Source: Syntrophobacteraceae bacterium (GTDB lineage: Bacteria > Desulfobacterota > Syntrophobacteria > Syntrophobacterales > Syntrophobacteraceae). From it: a stretch of DNA of 64,000 nucleotides. The stretch is taken from contig JALOOX010000003.1 of assembly GCA_025454175.1 (NCBI GenBank), positions 62,001 through 126,000 on the forward strand, written 5' to 3'. Below are positions 1 to 10,917 of the stretch, piece after piece. Made by a program: the position numbers and the translations under genes. Under the pieces are notes generated by a model. That model worked only from the letters and a program-made list of their open reading frames with translations. It had not been told where the DNA came from and searched no databases. Position 1 is the first letter of the stretch. Each line of letters begins with the position of its first letter.

Positions 1-427
1 CGTGGTGGCCAACGAAATCAAGGACCTGGCCCAGCAGACCGCAACGGCAACCGAAGAGATCAAGGCCCGCATCGCGGGGATCCAGACGTCCACCCACGCG
101 GCGGTGACCGACGTGGACCGCATCACGCAGGTGATCCAGGAAGTGGGCAACATCGTGACGACCATTGCGGTGGCCATCGAGGAGCAGGCCTCGGTCACAC
201 GCGACATGGCCAGGAACATTGCCGAGGCTTCCTCGGGCGTGCGGGACGCCAACGAGCGAGTGGCCCAGACGGCCGCCGTCTCCCAGGAGATCGCCCGGGA
301 CATTGCCGGGGTCAATGCCTCCTCGGAGGAGATGTCTTCCTCCAGCGAGCAGGTGCAGGTCGGTGCCGCCGAGCTTTCCCAGCTGGCCGAACAGCTTTCT
401 TCCATGGTGGGCCGATTCAGAACCTGA
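1..427 (+). CDS. methyl-accepting chemotaxis protein, C-terminal part (cut by window start)
   Basis: Only the last ~141 residues of a chemoreceptor are inside the window; the gene begins upstream. The visible part is the descending half of the cytoplasmic signalling hairpin, starting at [14 protein letters not shown] just past the receptor tip and ending in the methylation helix with Glu/Gln-rich heptads ([18 protein letters not shown]). It would relay ligand signals to CheA/CheW arrays at the membrane. It is very similar, almost position for position, to the same region of the next gene, so the two are a tandem paralogous pair. The sensor domain cannot be judged from here. Confidence 0.95.
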   Translation, partial: VVANEIKDLAQQTATATEEIKARIAGIQTSTHAAVTDVDRITQVIQEVGNIVTTIAVAIEEQASVTRDMARNIAEASSGVRDANERVAQTAAVSQEIARDIAGVNASSEEMSSSSEQVQVGAAELSQLAEQLSSMVGRFRT

Positions 428-476
428 TCCGCCTTCAGCGGCTACCCTCGGATCGTGACAGAAGGAGTGCATTCAA

Positions 477-2996
477 ATGGGTGTCCTGTCGAAACTGAAG
501 ATCCTGCACAAGACCCTCCTCGTGGGACTCATTCCGCTGGTGGCGTTTCTCCTGGTGGGTGGTATCCAGCTGGGCCGTGAACTGGAGGAGAACGCTCTCA
601 TCAGCGAGATGACGGGGAACATCAGTCTGTTTCAAGCGTCATCGTCCCTGGTGAGCCAGTTGCAGCGGGAGCGCGGGCGAACGGCGCTTTTCCTGGCCGG
701 TGGCTCGACTTTCGACGAGCTGCGCGCTTTCCGGGAAAAGACGGACAGCGTCCTGCCGACATTCATGGCAGCCCTGACCGCCGCGCCACTCCCAGCCGAC
801 AAAAAAGCTTCCTGCGGAGATATGAACAACCGGGTGAGCCGGATGCGCGAGCGCTACAACCGAGCTGAAGCCACTCTGAGGGATGCGGCCATCAAGGAAT
901 ACTCCACGACAATCGAGAGCCTGCTGGTCCTGCAGGGGGCAGTGGCCAACGCTCGCACGGGAAGAGGTCTCGGAAAGGTCATCAGCAGCCTGATGATTCT
1001 GGAAACCGCCAAGGAGAGTGCCGGAAAGCTTCGTGCCAATGCGTCCAGCCTGCTTTCCCTGAATCGCTCCCTCACAAATGAGCAGTTTTCCCTGGTTCTG
1101 AAGCTCAAGTCGGAAATCGACGCGAACCTGTCGTCACCGGCCCTGGTTCTGAGCCAGGCTTCACAGGACCAGCTGCGCGACTTCCCGAAACAGCCGGCCT
1201 GGCAGGAGACCGAGGAAATGCTCAAGACCCTGCTGGTCAAATCGGCGGAAGGCAGCTACGGGATAGCCGGCGATCATTTCTTTGCCGCCATAAGCCGCAA
1301 GATCGACGACATCGGGAAGATCATCGATGGAGAAACAGCCGCTCTCTCCGACAAGCTGAAGAAGGAAACCGCGGCCTTTTACCGCTCTTTCTACGCTTTT
1401 CTGGGAGCCATGGCGTTCTTGACGGTCCTGACGTTGTGGGTCACCTGGGCATCCGCCCGGAACATCGTGCGGCGCATCCGGCATGTCGTCGAATCCCTGA
1501 AGGAAATGGCCGCCGGCGGGGGTGATCTGACCGTGCGTCTCCACGTCGAGAGCCAGGATGAAATCGGCGAGCTGGCCACCCACTTCAACGCCTTCCTGGA
1601 ACGGCTGGAAGGCATGATCCGCAAGCTGCGCGGCAACGCGGAGGCTCTCACGGGATCCTCGGGCGACCTTTCCAGTGTGGCCTCCCAGCTGGCGGGAGGA
1701 GCCGGGAAGAACCTCTCACGGTCCTCCACCGTGGCCGCGGCCGCCGAGGAGATGAGCGCCAACACGGCATCGGTGGCGGCCGGCATGGAGCAGGCAACGG
1801 CCAGCCTTTCCTCGGTAGCCGTCGCCACGGAAGAGATGAGTGCCACCATCGGTGAAATCGCCGCCAGCTCCGAAAAGGCCCGATCCATCAGCACCGAAGC
1901 CTCCCATCAGGCCCAGGGCGTGGCGGCCATCATGCAGGAGCTCGGGGCGGCAGCCCGGGAGATCGGCAAGGTCACGCAGACCATCACCTCCATCTCCTCC
2001 CAGACGAACCTGCTGGCCCTCAACGCGACCATCGAGGCGGCCCGGGCCGGGGCAGCCGGCAAGGGTTTCGCCGTGGTGGCCAATGAGATCAAGGACCTGG
2101 CTCAGCAGACGGCCTCGGCTACGGAGGAGATCCGGGGGCGCATTTCAGGAATCCAGTCCTCCACCGGCGCAGCCATGTCCGATGTCTCCAAGATCACCCA
2201 CGTGATCCATGAAGTGGGCGAGATCGTGACCTCCATCGCCGTCGCCATTGAAGAGCAGGCTTCCGTCACCCGGGACATGGCCCGCAATATCGCCGAAGCC
2301 ACCCGGGGTGTCCAGGATGCCAATGAACGGGTGTCGCAGACAGCCGCCGTTTCCCAGGAGATCGCCAGGGACATTGCCGGGGTCAATGGCTCCTCGGAAG
2401 AGATGTCCCAGGACAGCCAGCGGGTGCAGGTCAGCGCGTCCGAGCTTTCGCACCTTGCCGAGCAGATGACCGAGATGGTCAACCGGTTCAAGGTGGACTC
2501 CATGGCTTCAGAATCCCATGGGGAGCGGCCCTTTTTCGAGTGGAGCGATTTCCTGTCCGTGGGTGTTGCCGACATGGACGATCAGCACAAGCGGTTCTTC
2601 GGCTTCATCAACGAGCTCCACCAGGCCATGAAAGAGGGCAAGGGCACCGGGGTGATCCGTTCCATCCTGGGTGAGCTGGCAAACTACACAAAGCACCACT
2701 TTGCCGCGGAAGAAATGCTTCTCGAGCAAAACCATTACGCGGACCTGCCCCTTCAGAAGGAAGCCCACCGCCGCTTTGAGGCCAAGGTGGCCGAATTCCG
2801 GCAGCGCTATGCGGCGGGCGACAACGCCGTCATCGTGGAAACCATGAGCACCGTTCGAGACTGGCTGGTCAACCACATCCAGAAGATGGACAAAAAGTAC
2901 GGCCCCCACGTTCATGCGGAGCATCGAGCCCCCTCTTACCCACTCCCCCAGAGTATGCCGCGGAGTGCGGAGAGCAGCTCGATGAAAGCGGTGTGA
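477..2996 (+). CDS. methyl-accepting chemotaxis protein with NIT-like sensor and C-terminal hemerythrin domain
   Basis: An 839-residue chemoreceptor. It starts at ATG after AGAAGGAG. Order: membrane segment ~15-31; periplasmic helical sensor ~35-300 resembling the nitrate/nitrite-sensing NIT family ([20 protein letters not shown]); second membrane segment ~305-325; HAMP ~326-380; signalling hairpin ~400-680 with the usual tip. Residues ~690-810 form a bacteriohemerythrin domain: H704 in DDQHKRFF, H741-x3-E745, H764, H800 and D805 match the di-iron ligands, but the His usually four residues before H764 is Gln760. Hemerythrin tails on receptors are linked to O2 or redox sensing. CheW, CheB and CheR follow directly, so this receptor probably feeds that module. 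Ligand identity is inference. Confidence 0.93.
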   Translation: MGVLSKLKILHKTLLVGLIPLVAFLLVGGIQLGRELEENALISEMTGNISLFQASSSLVSQLQRERGRTALFLAGGSTFDELRAFREKTDSVLPTFMAALTAAPLPADKKASCGDMNNRVSRMRERYNRAEATLRDAAIKEYSTTIESLLVLQGAVANARTGRGLGKVISSLMILETAKESAGKLRANASSLLSLNRSLTNEQFSLVLKLKSEIDANLSSPALVLSQASQDQLRDFPKQPAWQETEEMLKTLLVKSAEGSYGIAGDHFFAAISRKIDDIGKIIDGETAALSDKLKKETAAFYRSFYAFLGAMAFLTVLTLWVTWASARNIVRRIRHVVESLKEMAAGGGDLTVRLHVESQDEIGELATHFNAFLERLEGMIRKLRGNAEALTGSSGDLSSVASQLAGGAGKNLSRSSTVAAAAEEMSANTASVAAGMEQATASLSSVAVATEEMSATIGEIAASSEKARSISTEASHQAQGVAAIMQELGAAAREIGKVTQTITSISSQTNLLALNATIEAARAGAAGKGFAVVANEIKDLAQQTASATEEIRGRISGIQSSTGAAMSDVSKITHVIHEVGEIVTSIAVAIEEQASVTRDMARNIAEATRGVQDANERVSQTAAVSQEIARDIAGVNGSSEEMSQDSQRVQVSASELSHLAEQMTEMVNRFKVDSMASESHGERPFFEWSDFLSVGVADMDDQHKRFFGFINELHQAMKEGKGTGVIRSILGELANYTKHHFAAEEMLLEQNHYADLPLQKEAHRRFEAKVAEFRQRYAAGDNAVIVETMSTVRDWLVNHIQKMDKKYGPHVHAEHRAPSYPLPQSMPRSAESSSMKAV

Positions 2997-3074
2997 TTCA
3001 GGAGGACCCGCCCCAGGCCCCCTCCTCGGCCTACTGGGAGGGCCATGGGGGACCGTCGAGAAAGGAACCGAACC

Positions 3075-3545
3075 ATGTTTGAAGCCAGCAGCACAGCCCT
3101 GGAAGCGCAGGGACTGGCCGTCGCCTGCTTCGTCGGCAACGCCCTGTTCGGGGTCGATGCCGAACCGGTGCAGGAAATCGTCCGAGTGGGATACATAACC
3201 CCGGTCCACCACGCGCCGGACTACGTTGTCGGCATCATGAACCTGCGGGGGCGCATCGTCACGGTGATCGACCTGGGAATGAAGCTGGAGCTGGGGCTCA
3301 CCGGCATCACACCCGAGAGTCGCATCCTTATCGTGGAATGGAAAGGCGAGCATGTGGGACTCTTCATCGAGCAGGAGGGCGGCGTCGTGGTTGTGAACCC
3401 CACTGAGATGAGAGCCCCACCGGACAACATCAAGGGAGCTCACAGCACCATGTTGGAGGGTGTGGTGCTGGCCGACGGGCACCTGATGGCCCTCTTGAAC
3501 CTTTCCGAGGTTCTGGAGCCTCGGGACGGACCGGCGAGGTCTTGA
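3075..3545 (+). CDS. cheW: chemotaxis coupling protein CheW
   Basis: A 156-residue single-domain CheW that would couple receptors to the kinase CheA. The sequence shows the family core VGIMNLRGRIVTVIDLG followed by the second beta barrel (ILIVEWKGEHVGLFIE). I start it at the ATG at 3075, which has GAGAAAGGA about 9 bases upstream; an in-frame ATG ten codons earlier lacks a good site. Its stop codon overlaps the TTG start of cheB, so the two are translationally coupled. No cheA lies in the window; it may be upstream of position 1. Confidence 0.92.
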   Translation: MFEASSTALEAQGLAVACFVGNALFGVDAEPVQEIVRVGYITPVHHAPDYVVGIMNLRGRIVTVIDLGMKLELGLTGITPESRILIVEWKGEHVGLFIEQEGGVVVVNPTEMRAPPDNIKGAHSTMLEGVVLADGHLMALLNLSEVLEPRDGPARS

Positions 3546-4651
3546 TCGTGCGAGCCCTGGTGGTGGATGACTCGGTTGTTTTTCGGAAGGTGGTGGCTGA
3601 AGCCCTGGAGCGGATTCCGGATATCCAGGTCGTCGGGTCGGCCCCCAACGGCAAGCTGGCGGTCCAGCGAATCCTGGAGCTTGCACCGGATCTCGTGACC
3701 CTCGACATCGAGATGCCCGAGATGGATGGGCTGCAGGTGCTGGAGGCGCTGCGCAAGGCCGGCAGCGACACCGGGGTCATTGTGCTGAGCGGCGTGACAT
3801 CCCGGGCCAGCACTCTGACGGTGAGGGCCCTGGAGCGGGGGGCCTTCGACTTCATCACCAAGCCGGCCTCCGAAACGATCGAACAGAGCAAGACCCTGGT
3901 CTTCAACGCCCTGCGGCCTCGCGTCGAGGCCCTGCGACAGCGTCGGACCATCAAGGCCATCCTGGGGACCCAACCCGGCAAACCGGCTCCCCCTGGACGG
4001 GCTACCCCGGTTGTGCCGGCGCCGCTTCCCCGGGGAGGCGACAGGCCGGCCAGAGTCAGCACGCTCCTCAAGCCCGAGATGATCGTCGTCGGAGTATCGA
4101 CGGGGGGCCCCAACGCCCTGGCTCAAGTCCTCCCATCGATCCCGGGGGACCTGGGGCTGCCCATTTTGATTGTGCAGCACATGCCCCCCCTCTTCACGGC
4201 TTCACTTGCCGAAAGCCTCGATGCCCGATGCGCGATCCGGGTGAAAGAGGCCGTCTCCAAGGAAGAGCTGCAGCCGAACATTGCCTACATCGCCCCGGGC
4301 GGCTGCCAGATGCGCGTGGCGGGTCATGCGGGAGGCAAGATCATCCAGATCACGGACGACCCGCCCGAGAACAATTGCAGGCCTTCGGCCGACTACCTGT
4401 TTCGATCTGTCGCCAATCAGTTTCCCGGGCGGGCGGTGGCCGTCATCCTGACCGGCATGGGAAGCGACGGCACCCTGGGATTGCGGCTCCTCAAGCGGAA
4501 CGGATGCCACGTCATCGCCCAGAATGAAGCCAGCTGCGTGGTGTACGGAATGCCGAGGGCGGCGGTGGAGGCGGGCGTCGTCGATATCGTCGCACCTCTG
4601 GACCAGATCGCCTCACACATCACGAGCAGGGTTCGGGGAGGAGCAGTGTGA
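3542..4651 (+). CDS. cheB: chemotaxis response regulator protein-glutamate methylesterase CheB
   Basis: A 369-residue CheB, which demethylates or deamidates receptor glutamates when phosphorylated by CheA. Receiver domain ~1-120 carries the acceptor Asp in DLVTLDIEMPEMDG and the KPAS loop Lys. A Pro-rich linker ~145-175 leads to the esterase domain ~178-365, with the catalytic triad visible in VSTGGPNA (Ser), VQHMPP (His) and GMGSDG (Asp). The start is a TTG overlapping the cheW stop; a GTG two codons downstream is an alternative. The stop overlaps the GTG start of cheR. Confidence 0.96.
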   Translation: MIVRALVVDDSVVFRKVVAEALERIPDIQVVGSAPNGKLAVQRILELAPDLVTLDIEMPEMDGLQVLEALRKAGSDTGVIVLSGVTSRASTLTVRALERGAFDFITKPASETIEQSKTLVFNALRPRVEALRQRRTIKAILGTQPGKPAPPGRATPVVPAPLPRGGDRPARVSTLLKPEMIVVGVSTGGPNALAQVLPSIPGDLGLPILIVQHMPPLFTASLAESLDARCAIRVKEAVSKEELQPNIAYIAPGGCQMRVAGHAGGKIIQITDDPPENNCRPSADYLFRSVANQFPGRAVAVILTGMGSDGTLGLRLLKRNGCHVIAQNEASCVVYGMPRAAVEAGVVDIVAPLDQIASHITSRVRGGAV

Positions 4652-5502
4652 CGTCCATCAAACCGGATGAGCTGAAAATCTGGACGAAATACGTCCATTC
4701 CATCTCGGGCATCAGCCTGGATGAGACCAAAGGCTATCTGTTCGAGACGCGGCTTGCGAATCTGCTTCGCGAAACGGGCAGCAGCTCCTACATGGATCTC
4801 CACCGCAAGGTCACAACTGATGCCTCCAATGTGCTCCGGCGAAAGGTCCTGGATGCCATCACCACGGGAGAGACGTCGTTTTTCAGGGACACGTCGCCCT
4901 TCGATCTCCTCCAGCACAAGGTTCTGCCCGATCTCATCGACCGGCGGCGCAAGACCTTCGGGAACGGGCGCCCACTGCCCATACGCATCTGGAGCGCCGC
5001 CTGCTCCACCGGCCAGGAGGTCTTCAGCATCGGCATCGTCATCAAGGAGCTCCTGGGCAGCCTCAGTGGATATGATGTGCGTCTCCTGGGCACCGATATC
5101 TCCGACAGGGCCATTGCGACGGCCAGTCACGGCACCTTCGGTCGACTCGAGCTGGACCGGGGCATGCCGGCCGAAAAGATGTCGAGGTACTTCACCAAGG
5201 AAAAGGACTCATGGAAAGTGCGGGACGAGATCCGGGCCCTGGCCACATTCCGCACCATGAACCTTCTGGACTCCATCAGCTTTCCCGTCAAGCACGACAT
5301 CATCTTCTGCCGGAATGTCGCCATCTACTTTTCGGAACAGGACCGGGCAAGGCTCTTCAACAGCCTGGCCCAGGTCCTGGCGCCGGACGGCTATCTCATC
5401 ATCGGGTCCACCGAGTCCCTCACGGGCCTCTGTCCACAGTTCGAGGCCAGGAGATACCTCAGGGCGGTCTATTACCAGTTGCGCCTGAACAACGGGAAGT
5501 GA
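4648..5502 (+). CDS. cheR: chemotaxis protein methyltransferase CheR
   Basis: A 284-residue CheR that methylates receptor glutamates using S-adenosylmethionine. N-terminal helical domain ~1-80; methyltransferase domain with the SAM motif [15 protein letters not shown], the LLGTDIS acidic strand, and the near-invariant FCRNVAIYF motif. It begins at GTG overlapping the cheB stop (GTGTGA), so cheW-cheB-cheR form one coupled unit. No tetratricopeptide extension is present. Nothing unusual. Confidence 0.96.
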   Translation: MTSIKPDELKIWTKYVHSISGISLDETKGYLFETRLANLLRETGSSSYMDLHRKVTTDASNVLRRKVLDAITTGETSFFRDTSPFDLLQHKVLPDLIDRRRKTFGNGRPLPIRIWSAACSTGQEVFSIGIVIKELLGSLSGYDVRLLGTDISDRAIATASHGTFGRLELDRGMPAEKMSRYFTKEKDSWKVRDEIRALATFRTMNLLDSISFPVKHDIIFCRNVAIYFSEQDRARLFNSLAQVLAPDGYLIIGSTESLTGLCPQFEARRYLRAVYYQLRLNNGK

Positions 5503-5510
5503 GCGGGGTC

Positions 5511-8500
5511 ATGAGTCGGGAGCTGAGAACATCCGAGTTTGACGCCATTCTGGAGAACGCACCGGTAGTGATCATGCTGGTCAACGAGGACGTGCGGATC
5601 CTGAGAGCCAATCGTGCGGCAGCCTCCGCAACCGGCAGGTCACTGGAAGGACTGGAGGGACTCCTTGGCGGAGAGGCGATCCATTGCGCCAATGCCTCGA
5701 AAGGCGACGGCTGTGGCCGGAATCCGGAATGCGCCGACTGCTGCGTTCGCGCTTCGGTGCGATGGACCTTCGAACGGGGGGAAGGCATTCGTGAAAAGCC
5801 TGCAAGGCTGGTCCTCGAGATGGATGGGCGGCAAGTGGAGCGGCAGGTGCTCGTCTCCACGTCCCTGCTCCCATGGGGGGAGTCCCGACGAGCGATCCTG
5901 ACACTCCACGATGTGACCGAAAGCAGACTGACCGAAAAAGCGCTCCGGGCGTCGGAGGAACGATACCGCATTGTCGCCGACAACACGTTCAACTGGGAAT
6001 ACTGGCTAAGCCCCGAAGGGCGGCTGCGCTACTCGTCACCGTCCTGCCTGCGGGTCACCGGATACACCGCCGAGGAGTTTCTCCGCGACCCGGATCTCTG
6101 GCGAAGGATCATTCATCCGGACGACAGGCCCCTCTGGGACGCGCACCGCTGCCGGGTGGGGGCGGATCAGCCTGCCGAGACGATCGAATTCCGCATCGTG
6201 CACCGCGACGGAACGGTTCGGTGGATCGGGCACGCCTGCGGCGCGGTCTACGACGAGAATGGCGATTATCTCGGCATTCGGGGCAGCAATGGAGACATCA
6301 CCGAGCGCAAGCGGGTGGAAAACGAGCATCAGAGACAGTTGATCTTTCTACAGACGCTCATCGACGCCATTCCCAACCCCGTCTTCTTCAAGAATGTGAA
6401 AGGAGCGTACACGGGGTGCAACCACGCGTTCCTCCAGTACATGGGAAAGCCCAGGGAAGACATCATCGACAGGACCGTTTACGACCTGGCGCCATCGGAG
6501 CTGGCTCGAATCTACGAGGAGAAGGACCTGGAGCTCTTCGAGAACCCCGGCTCCCAGGTTTATGAGGCTCAGGTGAGGTATGCCGATGGAAGCTTCCGGG
6601 ACGTCATGTTCAGCAAGGCCGCCTTTTCGGATGTCAATGGAGAGCTGGAAGGATTGGTGGGGGTCATCTCCGACATCACGGACCGGAAAGATGCGGAGCG
6701 TACGATTCACAAGCGTCTGGCCCGCATCGCCGACTTCCAGTCCGTTTTGGCCGGTCTGGCCGTATCGCCGCTGGTGGCCGAGGGGAGAATGACGGAGCTG
6801 GCCGGGGAGGTGACCCGCTCGGCTTCGGAGACTCTGAGCGTGGAAAGGGTTGCCGTCTGGTTTTTCAACGAGGACGAAACCGAGCTGCGGTGCCTTGACC
6901 TCTACCGACGCAGCAAGGAAAGACACTACGCCGGGATGATGATCAGCGAGGGGGCCTTTCGCCCGGAGTTTGAAGCGCTGAAGGGCTCCAAGTACATCGA
7001 TGCGCACGAGGCACTCACGGATCCGCGGCTTGCCGGGTACCTGGAATCATACCTCAGGCCGCACGAAATCACCTCCGCGCTTCATGTACCGATTCGGGGC
7101 CGTGATCGGAATGTGGGGGTGATCTGCTTCGACCATGTGGCGCACCCGCATCACTGGGATCCGGATGAAATCGCTTTTGCCTGCCAGATCGCCGACCAGT
7201 TCGCCATTGCCCACGCCAATGGGGAGCGGTTGCGTGCGGAATCGGAGCTTCTTGTGAGCCATGCCGAGCTCGAGGATACGAATCTCAAGCTGGAGCAGGC
7301 CGTCGCCCGCGCCAACGAGATGGCCGTCAAGGCGGAGATGGCGAGCATTGCCAAGAGCCGTTTTCTGGCCAACATGAGCCACGAAATCCGTACGCCCTTG
7401 AACGGGGTCATCGGGATGTCGGAACTGCTGGTGGAGAGCGGACTGAATTCCGAGCAGCGGCAATATGCGGACATCATCATGTCCAGTGCCCGTGCGCTGC
7501 TCGGGATCATCAATGATATCCTGGACTTTTCGAAGATCGAGGCGGGAAAGGTCGAGCTGGAGCATACCGAATTCGATCTGCGAAGCACCATGGAAGACGT
7601 CCTGGAGATGCTGGCGGTGAAAGCCCATGAGAAGGGGCTCGAGCTCACCTGCCTGGTGGCGCCCCGGGTGCCCTCCCTCGTTCTGGGGGATCCCCTCAAA
7701 ATTCGACAGGTCGTGGTCAACCTGGTGGGCAACGCCCTCAAGTTTACGCACCAGGGAGAGGTCGCCCTCGAGGTCGAGATTGTGGAGGAAGCCCCCGAGA
7801 GCTTCAAGCTTCGACTCAGCGTCCGGGACACGGGCATCGGCATCCCGGAGGAGCACCTGCACAGGGTGTTTGCGGCCTTCTCCCAGGCGGATGATTCCAT
7901 CTCTCGAAAACATGGCGGAACAGGGCTGGGGCTTGCCATCTCCAGGGAATACGCCCGAATGATGGGCGGTGACCTGGGGGTGTTCAGCAGGAAAGGAAAA
8001 GGATCCACTTTCTGGTTCACCGCTGTGCTCGGGCGCTCTTCGGCGGCGGAGACCGGGGAGGCGAGGCCGGCCTCGTTGCCGGTAAGCTTTAAGGCGCTCG
8101 TTCTGGACGGAAACGCGTCCAGCAGGCGCGTGGTGTGCGCTCTCCTGAGCTCCTGGGGGGGGCGCTGCCAGGAAGCGGGCAGCGGGCCCGAAGCTCTCGA
8201 GGCCCTCATTGCGGCGGCCCGGGAAGGAGACCCCTTCCTGGTCGCTTTGCTCCACGCGGATAACGAGTCACTCGATGCCGCCAGCTTGGCTCGCACCATC
8301 AGGGAAGCTCCGGAAATCGCCTCCATGCGGTTGATTCTCCTAACGAAGCTGGGGCACGCGCACGACATGGAGAGGTTGGAGCGGGCCGGGTTCGACGGGG
8401 TCATTTCCAAGCCGGTTCGGGAGAACCATCTGCGCTCATCCCTTTTCCCCGCCTCGCAGTCCGAAGCACGGGGACCGGAGCCCTCATCCGGAGCCGAGGC

Positions 8501-9341
8501 GAAGGTTTCCTGGAATCGTGAGGATGTTCGCATTCTGCTGGTTGAAGACAACCAGGTCAATCAGATGGTGGCGCTTTCCCTGCTCAACAAGCTCGGCTAT
8601 CGAGCGGACGTGGCTTTCAATGGCCATGAAGCTCTGAAGACCCTGGCGGATCGCCCGTTTGACCTGGTCCTCATGGACTGCCAGATGCCGGAGATGGACG
8701 GCTACAAGGCAACCCGACACATTCGAACGGCGCCGTTCGGGAAGATCGATCCCCGGGTCCCGATCATCGCCTTGACGGCGAATGCCATGGAAAGCGACCG
8801 GCAGCGCTGCCTGGATGCCGGCATGAATGACTACATCGCCAAGCCCATCGAACCGAGGCGATTGGCGGAGGTCCTGGAATGCTGGGTGGTGCGGGCCATG
8901 GAGAAAAGGGAGCTGTCGGAGGATCGGAACGCCGGATCGGACACCGAGGAGCCGGGAGCCCGGCCGACGGAAGGCGGGCTCAATCCCGGGGGGCCCGGTG
9001 ATGAGCGCATCTTCAAGCCCGCTGAACTGCTGGAGCGGGTCATGGAGGATCAGGACCTGGTTCGGTCGCTCATCGGGGCCTTCCTGGCGGATATCCCGGA
9101 GCAGATTCGCAGGCTCGAGCTTTCGTTGACCGAAGGTGACGGCGCGACTGCCGAGCGGCAGGCCCACACCATCAAGGGGGCCGCGGCGAATATTGCCGCT
9201 CCCGCCCTGCGTGGAGTGGCTCTTGACATCGAGAAGATCGCGGAGTCCGGTGACGTTGCCGAGGCCATGCGGGAAGTGCCTCGGTTGTCAGTGGAATTCG
9301 AGAGGTTGGTGGGAGAGTTTCGCAGGGGCGGCTGGGCTTAG
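5511..9341 (+). CDS. multi-PAS/GAF hybrid sensor histidine kinase with two receiver domains and Hpt
   Basis: A cytoplasmic hybrid kinase of 1276 residues. I start it at the ATG 8 bases after the cheR stop. Domains: PAS ~10-125, unusual for a Cys-rich insert ([20 protein letters not shown]); PAS ~145-270; PAS ~280-395; GAF ~405-560; HisKA with H624 in [11 protein letters not shown]; HATPase ~725-845 with N, G1 and G2 boxes; a first receiver ~860-970 where the phospho-acceptor position appears to be lost ([10 protein letters not shown]); a second, intact receiver with D1056 in [11 protein letters not shown]; Hpt with H1219 in [10 protein letters not shown]. The BarA-like layout allows a full phosphorelay, probably to the regulators just downstream. 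No membrane segment is seen, so the signal is probably intracellular. Confidence 0.93.
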   Translation: MSRELRTSEFDAILENAPVVIMLVNEDVRILRANRAAASATGRSLEGLEGLLGGEAIHCANASKGDGCGRNPECADCCVRASVRWTFERGEGIREKPARLVLEMDGRQVERQVLVSTSLLPWGESRRAILTLHDVTESRLTEKALRASEERYRIVADNTFNWEYWLSPEGRLRYSSPSCLRVTGYTAEEFLRDPDLWRRIIHPDDRPLWDAHRCRVGADQPAETIEFRIVHRDGTVRWIGHACGAVYDENGDYLGIRGSNGDITERKRVENEHQRQLIFLQTLIDAIPNPVFFKNVKGAYTGCNHAFLQYMGKPREDIIDRTVYDLAPSELARIYEEKDLELFENPGSQVYEAQVRYADGSFRDVMFSKAAFSDVNGELEGLVGVISDITDRKDAERTIHKRLARIADFQSVLAGLAVSPLVAEGRMTELAGEVTRSASETLSVERVAVWFFNEDETELRCLDLYRRSKERHYAGMMISEGAFRPEFEALKGSKYIDAHEALTDPRLAGYLESYLRPHEITSALHVPIRGRDRNVGVICFDHVAHPHHWDPDEIAFACQIADQFAIAHANGERLRAESELLVSHAELEDTNLKLEQAVARANEMAVKAEMASIAKSRFLANMSHEIRTPLNGVIGMSELLVESGLNSEQRQYADIIMSSARALLGIINDILDFSKIEAGKVELEHTEFDLRSTMEDVLEMLAVKAHEKGLELTCLVAPRVPSLVLGDPLKIRQVVVNLVGNALKFTHQGEVALEVEIVEEAPESFKLRLSVRDTGIGIPEEHLHRVFAAFSQADDSISRKHGGTGLGLAISREYARMMGGDLGVFSRKGKGSTFWFTAVLGRSSAAETGEARPASLPVSFKALVLDGNASSRRVVCALLSSWGGRCQEAGSGPEALEALIAAAREGDPFLVALLHADNESLDAASLARTIREAPEIASMRLILLTKLGHAHDMERLERAGFDGVISKPVRENHLRSSLFPASQSEARGPEPSSGAEAKVSWNREDVRILLVEDNQVNQMVALSLLNKLGYRADVAFNGHEALKTLADRPFDLVLMDCQMPEMDGYKATRHIRTAPFGKIDPRVPIIALTANAMESDRQRCLDAGMNDYIAKPIEPRRLAEVLECWVVRAMEKRELSEDRNAGSDTEEPGARPTEGGLNPGGPGDERIFKPAELLERVMEDQDLVRSLIGAFLADIPEQIRRLELSLTEGDGATAERQAHTIKGAAANIAAPALRGVALDIEKIAESGDVAEAMREVPRLSVEFERLVGEFRRGGWA

Positions 9342-9435
9342 TCTCCGCCGGCCCGAGCCAGTGTCAGGGGAATTGGGTGCCGGATGGTTCGAGGCCTCAA
9401 GCGAGATCATCATTGCCGTGTGACGGAGGATGGAC

Positions 9436-9834
9436 ATGTTCAGGGCGCTGATTGTGGAAGACGACGTTACAAGCCAGTTGATGTTGCGGAAATTCCTGGA
9501 GCCTCATGCGGAATGCGAGGCAATGGCCAGTGGCAAGGAAGCGCTGCAGGCATTCAAAGTAGCCAGGGATGAGTATAGACCGTTTCGCCTGGTGTGCCTC
9601 GACATCATGCTCCCGGAGATGGATGGACAGGCGGTTTTGAAGGAGATCCGCTCCATCGAGGCGGACGATGGCATCCTCGATGGCTGTGGCGTCAAAGTGA
9701 TCATGACCACCAGCCTGAAGGATGGGAAGAACGTGATGACAGCCTTCCGGGAGCTTTGCGACGGCTACCTGGTCAAGCCGTTTGATCGGGGCAACCTGCT
9801 CGATCAGCTGCGCAAGTTCCGATTGATCGTATGA
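9436..9834 (+). CDS. single-domain response regulator (CheY-like)
   Basis: A 132-residue stand-alone receiver. It has the acidic pair in ALIVEDD, acceptor Asp in LVCLDIMLPEMDG, the switch Thr in VIMTTS and Lys in LVKPFD. I choose the ATG at 9436, which has GGAGG six bases upstream; the ATG at 9430 sits directly against that site. It lies between the hybrid kinase and the diguanylate cyclase and could be the acceptor for the kinase Hpt domain, or a flagellar-motor or adaptor output. The exact partner cannot be told from sequence. Confidence 0.92.
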   Translation: MFRALIVEDDVTSQLMLRKFLEPHAECEAMASGKEALQAFKVARDEYRPFRLVCLDIMLPEMDGQAVLKEIRSIEADDGILDGCGVKVIMTTSLKDGKNVMTAFRELCDGYLVKPFDRGNLLDQLRKFRLIV

Positions 9835-9844
9835 GCGACCAGCC

Positions 9845-10777
9845 GTGAAGATCCTTATCGCTGAAGACCACATCTCACTGCGCGCCATGCTCGAGACCGT
9901 CCTCGCCAAATGGGGATTTGAGGTCATTTCGGCCTGCAACGGGGAAGAGGCCCTGGCACGGCTCCAGGAGCCGAACGCCCCACAAATGGCGTTGCTGGAC
10001 TGGATGATGCCCGGCATGGACGGCCTGGAGGTCTGCCGCAAAATCCGCGAGCTGTTGCCATCCGGGCTGCCGTATCTCATCATCCTCACGGCCCGGAGCG
10101 ATAAAGGCGACATCGTGAAAGGGCTGCGAGCCGGAGCCGACGACTACATTGCCAAGCCTTACGATGGCAGGGAGCTGCTGGCCCGCCTGGAGGTCGGGCG
10201 GCGTATGGTGGAGCTGCACCAGCAGCTCCAGGCGGCCATGGACAACCTGGTGGAGCAGGCACTCACCGATCCTCTCACCCATTCACCTAACCGCAGATCA
10301 ATCCTCAATACCCTTGATAAGGAGATCTCCCGCGCCAGCCGCGAGGGTTCGGTCTTCTGGGTGTCGATGCTCGATATCGATCGATTCAAGACGGTGAACG
10401 ACAGACTGGGCCACCTGGGGGGTGATGCCGTGCTCAGGGAGTGCGTGCGTCGAGTCCAGTCGGTCCTGCGACCATACGATGCCATTGGACGTCTGGGCGG
10501 TGAGGAGTTTCTCATCGTTCTCCCCACACCAGGGAAAGCCTGCCCGCTCAGTGCTTTCGAGCGGGTCCGCCAGGTCATTTCGGACACACCCTTCGAATTC
10601 GGGATGACAGAGCTCACGGTGACCGTCAGCCAGGGTATAACGGCCTGGACCCAGGGAGATTGTCTGGATGACCTGCTTCGAAAGGCCGACGAAGCACTTT
10701 ATCGCGCCAAGCGGAACGGCAGAAACCGCCTGGAGTGTTACGAGCTCGACAAGACCGCGTGCGGAGATGTGTGTTGA
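9845..10777 (+). CDS. response regulator with GGDEF domain (diguanylate cyclase)
   Basis: A 310-residue PleD/WspR-type protein that would make cyclic di-GMP on phosphorylation. Receiver ~1-120 with acceptor Asp in ALLDWMMPGMDG and Lys in IAKPYDG. A short coiled linker leads to a GGDEF domain ~150-300 with the active-site loop GGEEF. The inhibitory I-site RxxD (RPYD) lies exactly five residues before it, so product feedback is expected. The start is GTG 8 bases after the previous stop, with a weak ribosome site. As last gene of the chemosensory block it gives a plausible c-di-GMP output. Confidence 0.94.
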   Translation: MKILIAEDHISLRAMLETVLAKWGFEVISACNGEEALARLQEPNAPQMALLDWMMPGMDGLEVCRKIRELLPSGLPYLIILTARSDKGDIVKGLRAGADDYIAKPYDGRELLARLEVGRRMVELHQQLQAAMDNLVEQALTDPLTHSPNRRSILNTLDKEISRASREGSVFWVSMLDIDRFKTVNDRLGHLGGDAVLRECVRRVQSVLRPYDAIGRLGGEEFLIVLPTPGKACPLSAFERVRQVISDTPFEFGMTELTVTVSQGITAWTQGDCLDDLLRKADEALYRAKRNGRNRLECYELDKTACGDVC

Positions 10778-10917
10778 TAATTCCCACATTCCCGATTGGA
10801 CTCATCTAAGGGCTGCAGGCAACCTCGATGAACGAGGTGGAGCCGGTCGGAATATTCGTGCCGCCGCGCGCCATCGGAATCGTCAGGCCGTAGCCCACTT
10901 TTACAGGAGGTCGGAAC

